DNA from: an uncultured Luteimonas sp.
GTDB taxonomy: Bacteria; Pseudomonadota; Gammaproteobacteria; Xanthomonadales; Xanthomonadaceae
Assembly: GCA_934541015.1 (NCBI GenBank)
Contig: CAKTDC010000020.1
Span: forward strand, 1 to 55,914
DNA: 55,914 nucleotides
Direction of reading: 5' to 3'
In this document: positions 55,144 through 55,914 of the stretch, in pieces
Position numbering within the stretch: position 1 is the stretch's first letter
Layout: each line of letters starts with the position of its first letter
Program-made: the position numbers and the translations under genes
Notes under the pieces: generated by a model
Told to the model about the DNA's origin: nothing
The model's input: only the letters and a program-made list of their open reading frames with translations
The model's database searches: none

Positions 55144-55914
55144 CTACTCGGCCGAGGCGACCTTCTGCTGCGCCGGCGGCGTCTGGTAGATCAGGTAGGG
55201 CTCGGACTTGTGCTCGATCACCGACTCGTCGACCACCACCTTGCTGACGTTCTCCAGCGACGGCAGGTCGTACATGGTGTCGAGCAGCACCGACTCGACG
55301 ATGGTGCGCAGGCCGCGCGCGCCGGTCTTGCGCTTGATCGCCTTGCGCGCGATCGCGGCGAGCGCGTCGGGGCGGAACTCCAGCTCCACGCCCTCCATCT
55401 CGAACAGCTTCTTGAACTGCTTGCTGATCGCGTTCTTGGGCTCGGTGAGGATCTTCACCAGCGCCGACTCGTCCAGCTCCTCGAGGGTGGCGACCACCGG
55501 CAGGCGGCCGACGAACTCGGGGATCAGGCCGAACTTGATCAGGTCCTCGGGCTCGACCTCGGCCAGCACCTTGCCGGTCTCGGTCTTGCGCTCGGAGCTC
55601 TTGAGCTTGGCGCCGAAACCGATCCCGCTGGCATCGGTGCTGCGCTGCTGGATGATCTTGTCCAGGCCGGCGAAGGCGCCGCCGACGATGAACAGGATGT
55701 TGCGGGTGTCGACCTGCAGGAACTCCTGCTGCGGATGCTTGCGCCCGCCCTGCGGCGGCACGCTGGCAACGGTGCCCTCGATCAGCTTGAGCAGCGCCTG
55801 CTGCACGCCCTCGCCGGACACGTCGCGGGTGATCGACGGGTTCTCGCTCTTGCGCGAGATCTTGTCGATCTCGTCGATGTAGACGATGCCCTGCTGCGCC
55901 TTGTCGACGTCGTA
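55144..55914 (-). CDS. clpX: ATP-dependent Clp protease ATP-binding subunit ClpX (partial, 5' end outside window)
   Basis: The C-terminal 256 residues of the AAA+ unfoldase that feeds ClpP. Visible are Walker [29 protein letters not shown] and QGGRKHP. The IGF loop for ClpP docking reads IGFGAKL here. [15 protein letters not shown] and the sensor-2 region GARGLRTI are also present. The Zn-finger domain and Walker A lie beyond position 55914. It is upstream of lon on the same strand, with a 206-bp gap carrying the lon promoter. Confidence 0.96.
   Translation of the reverse strand, partial: YDVDKAQQGIVYIDEIDKISRKSENPSITRDVSGEGVQQALLKLIEGTVASVPPQGGRKHPQQEFLQVDTRNILFIVGGAFAGLDKIIQQRSTDASGIGFGAKLKSSERKTETGKVLAEVEPEDLIKFGLIPEFVGRLPVVATLEELDESALVKILTEPKNAISKQFKKLFEMEGVELEFRPDALAAIARKAIKRKTGARGLRTIVESVLLDTMYDLPSLENVSKVVVDESVIEHKSEPYLIYQTPPAQQKVASAE

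Overview
This is a high-GC chromosomal segment from a gammaproteobacterium, most likely a member of the Xanthomonadaceae (Lysobacter/Luteimonas/Pseudoxanthomonas-like). The evidence is the gene orders ppiD - tRNA-Asp - tRNA-Val - hup - lon - clpX and pst - phoU - rnt, a type II secretion (T2SS) operon in the gspC-to-gspN order of the Xanthomonas Xcs system, and dispersed repeats built on GGGATTCGGGATT and GTCATTCCCGC. The assignment is inferred from gene content, not from a database search. No prophage, integrase or complete insertion sequence is visible.

Layout. 1-1.7 kb: nth and a prolyl-4-hydroxylase-like oxygenase. 2.0-23.7 kb: one large block with a phosphate theme. It holds a beta-helix-like lipoprotein on a Pro-rich stalk, a TonB-dependent receptor, a complete 12-gene T2SS operon, an OprO/OprP-type porin, and pstSCAB-phoU. 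Promoters in this block carry Pho-box-like half-sites repeated every 11 bp (upstream of the lipoprotein, gspC, the porin and pstS, plus one orphan site). The orphan site lies upstream of an intrinsic terminator and may drive a small RNA. I read the block as one phosphate-starvation programme: a secreted surface lipoprotein and receptor gather a phosphorus source, the porin admits it, and Pst imports phosphate under PhoU control.

23.8-35 kb: rnt; a guanidinium exporter gene behind a guanidine-II (mini-ykkC) riboswitch; a DmpA-type aminopeptidase, rlmB and rnr; tRNA-Leu(CAG); a periplasmic-TPR diguanylate cyclase; and an HxlR regulator divergent from a tandem DUF1428 gene and two VOC-family genes. 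35-42.8 kb: parC with an Ile at the classical quinolone-resistance position, a nested pair of MITE-like elements, tpm, a heme-less ferritin, a penicillin-acylase homologue and a PP2C phosphatase. 42.8-43.9 kb: two satellite arrays (32-bp and 17-bp units) flanking a perfect 28-bp inverted repeat. 43.9-48.7 kb: dnaQ, rnhA, a methyltransferase, gloB, an MltD-like protein lacking its catalytic Glu, and fabI. 48.8-55.9 kb: a second MITE copy, ppiD, two tRNAs, hupB, lon behind a sigma-32-like promoter, and the 3' part of clpX, which runs off the window.

Limits. All functions come from reading the sequence and from memory of the families. Promoter, Pho-box, sRNA and operator calls are pattern-based and untested. 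The protein-coding calls for well-known families are firm.
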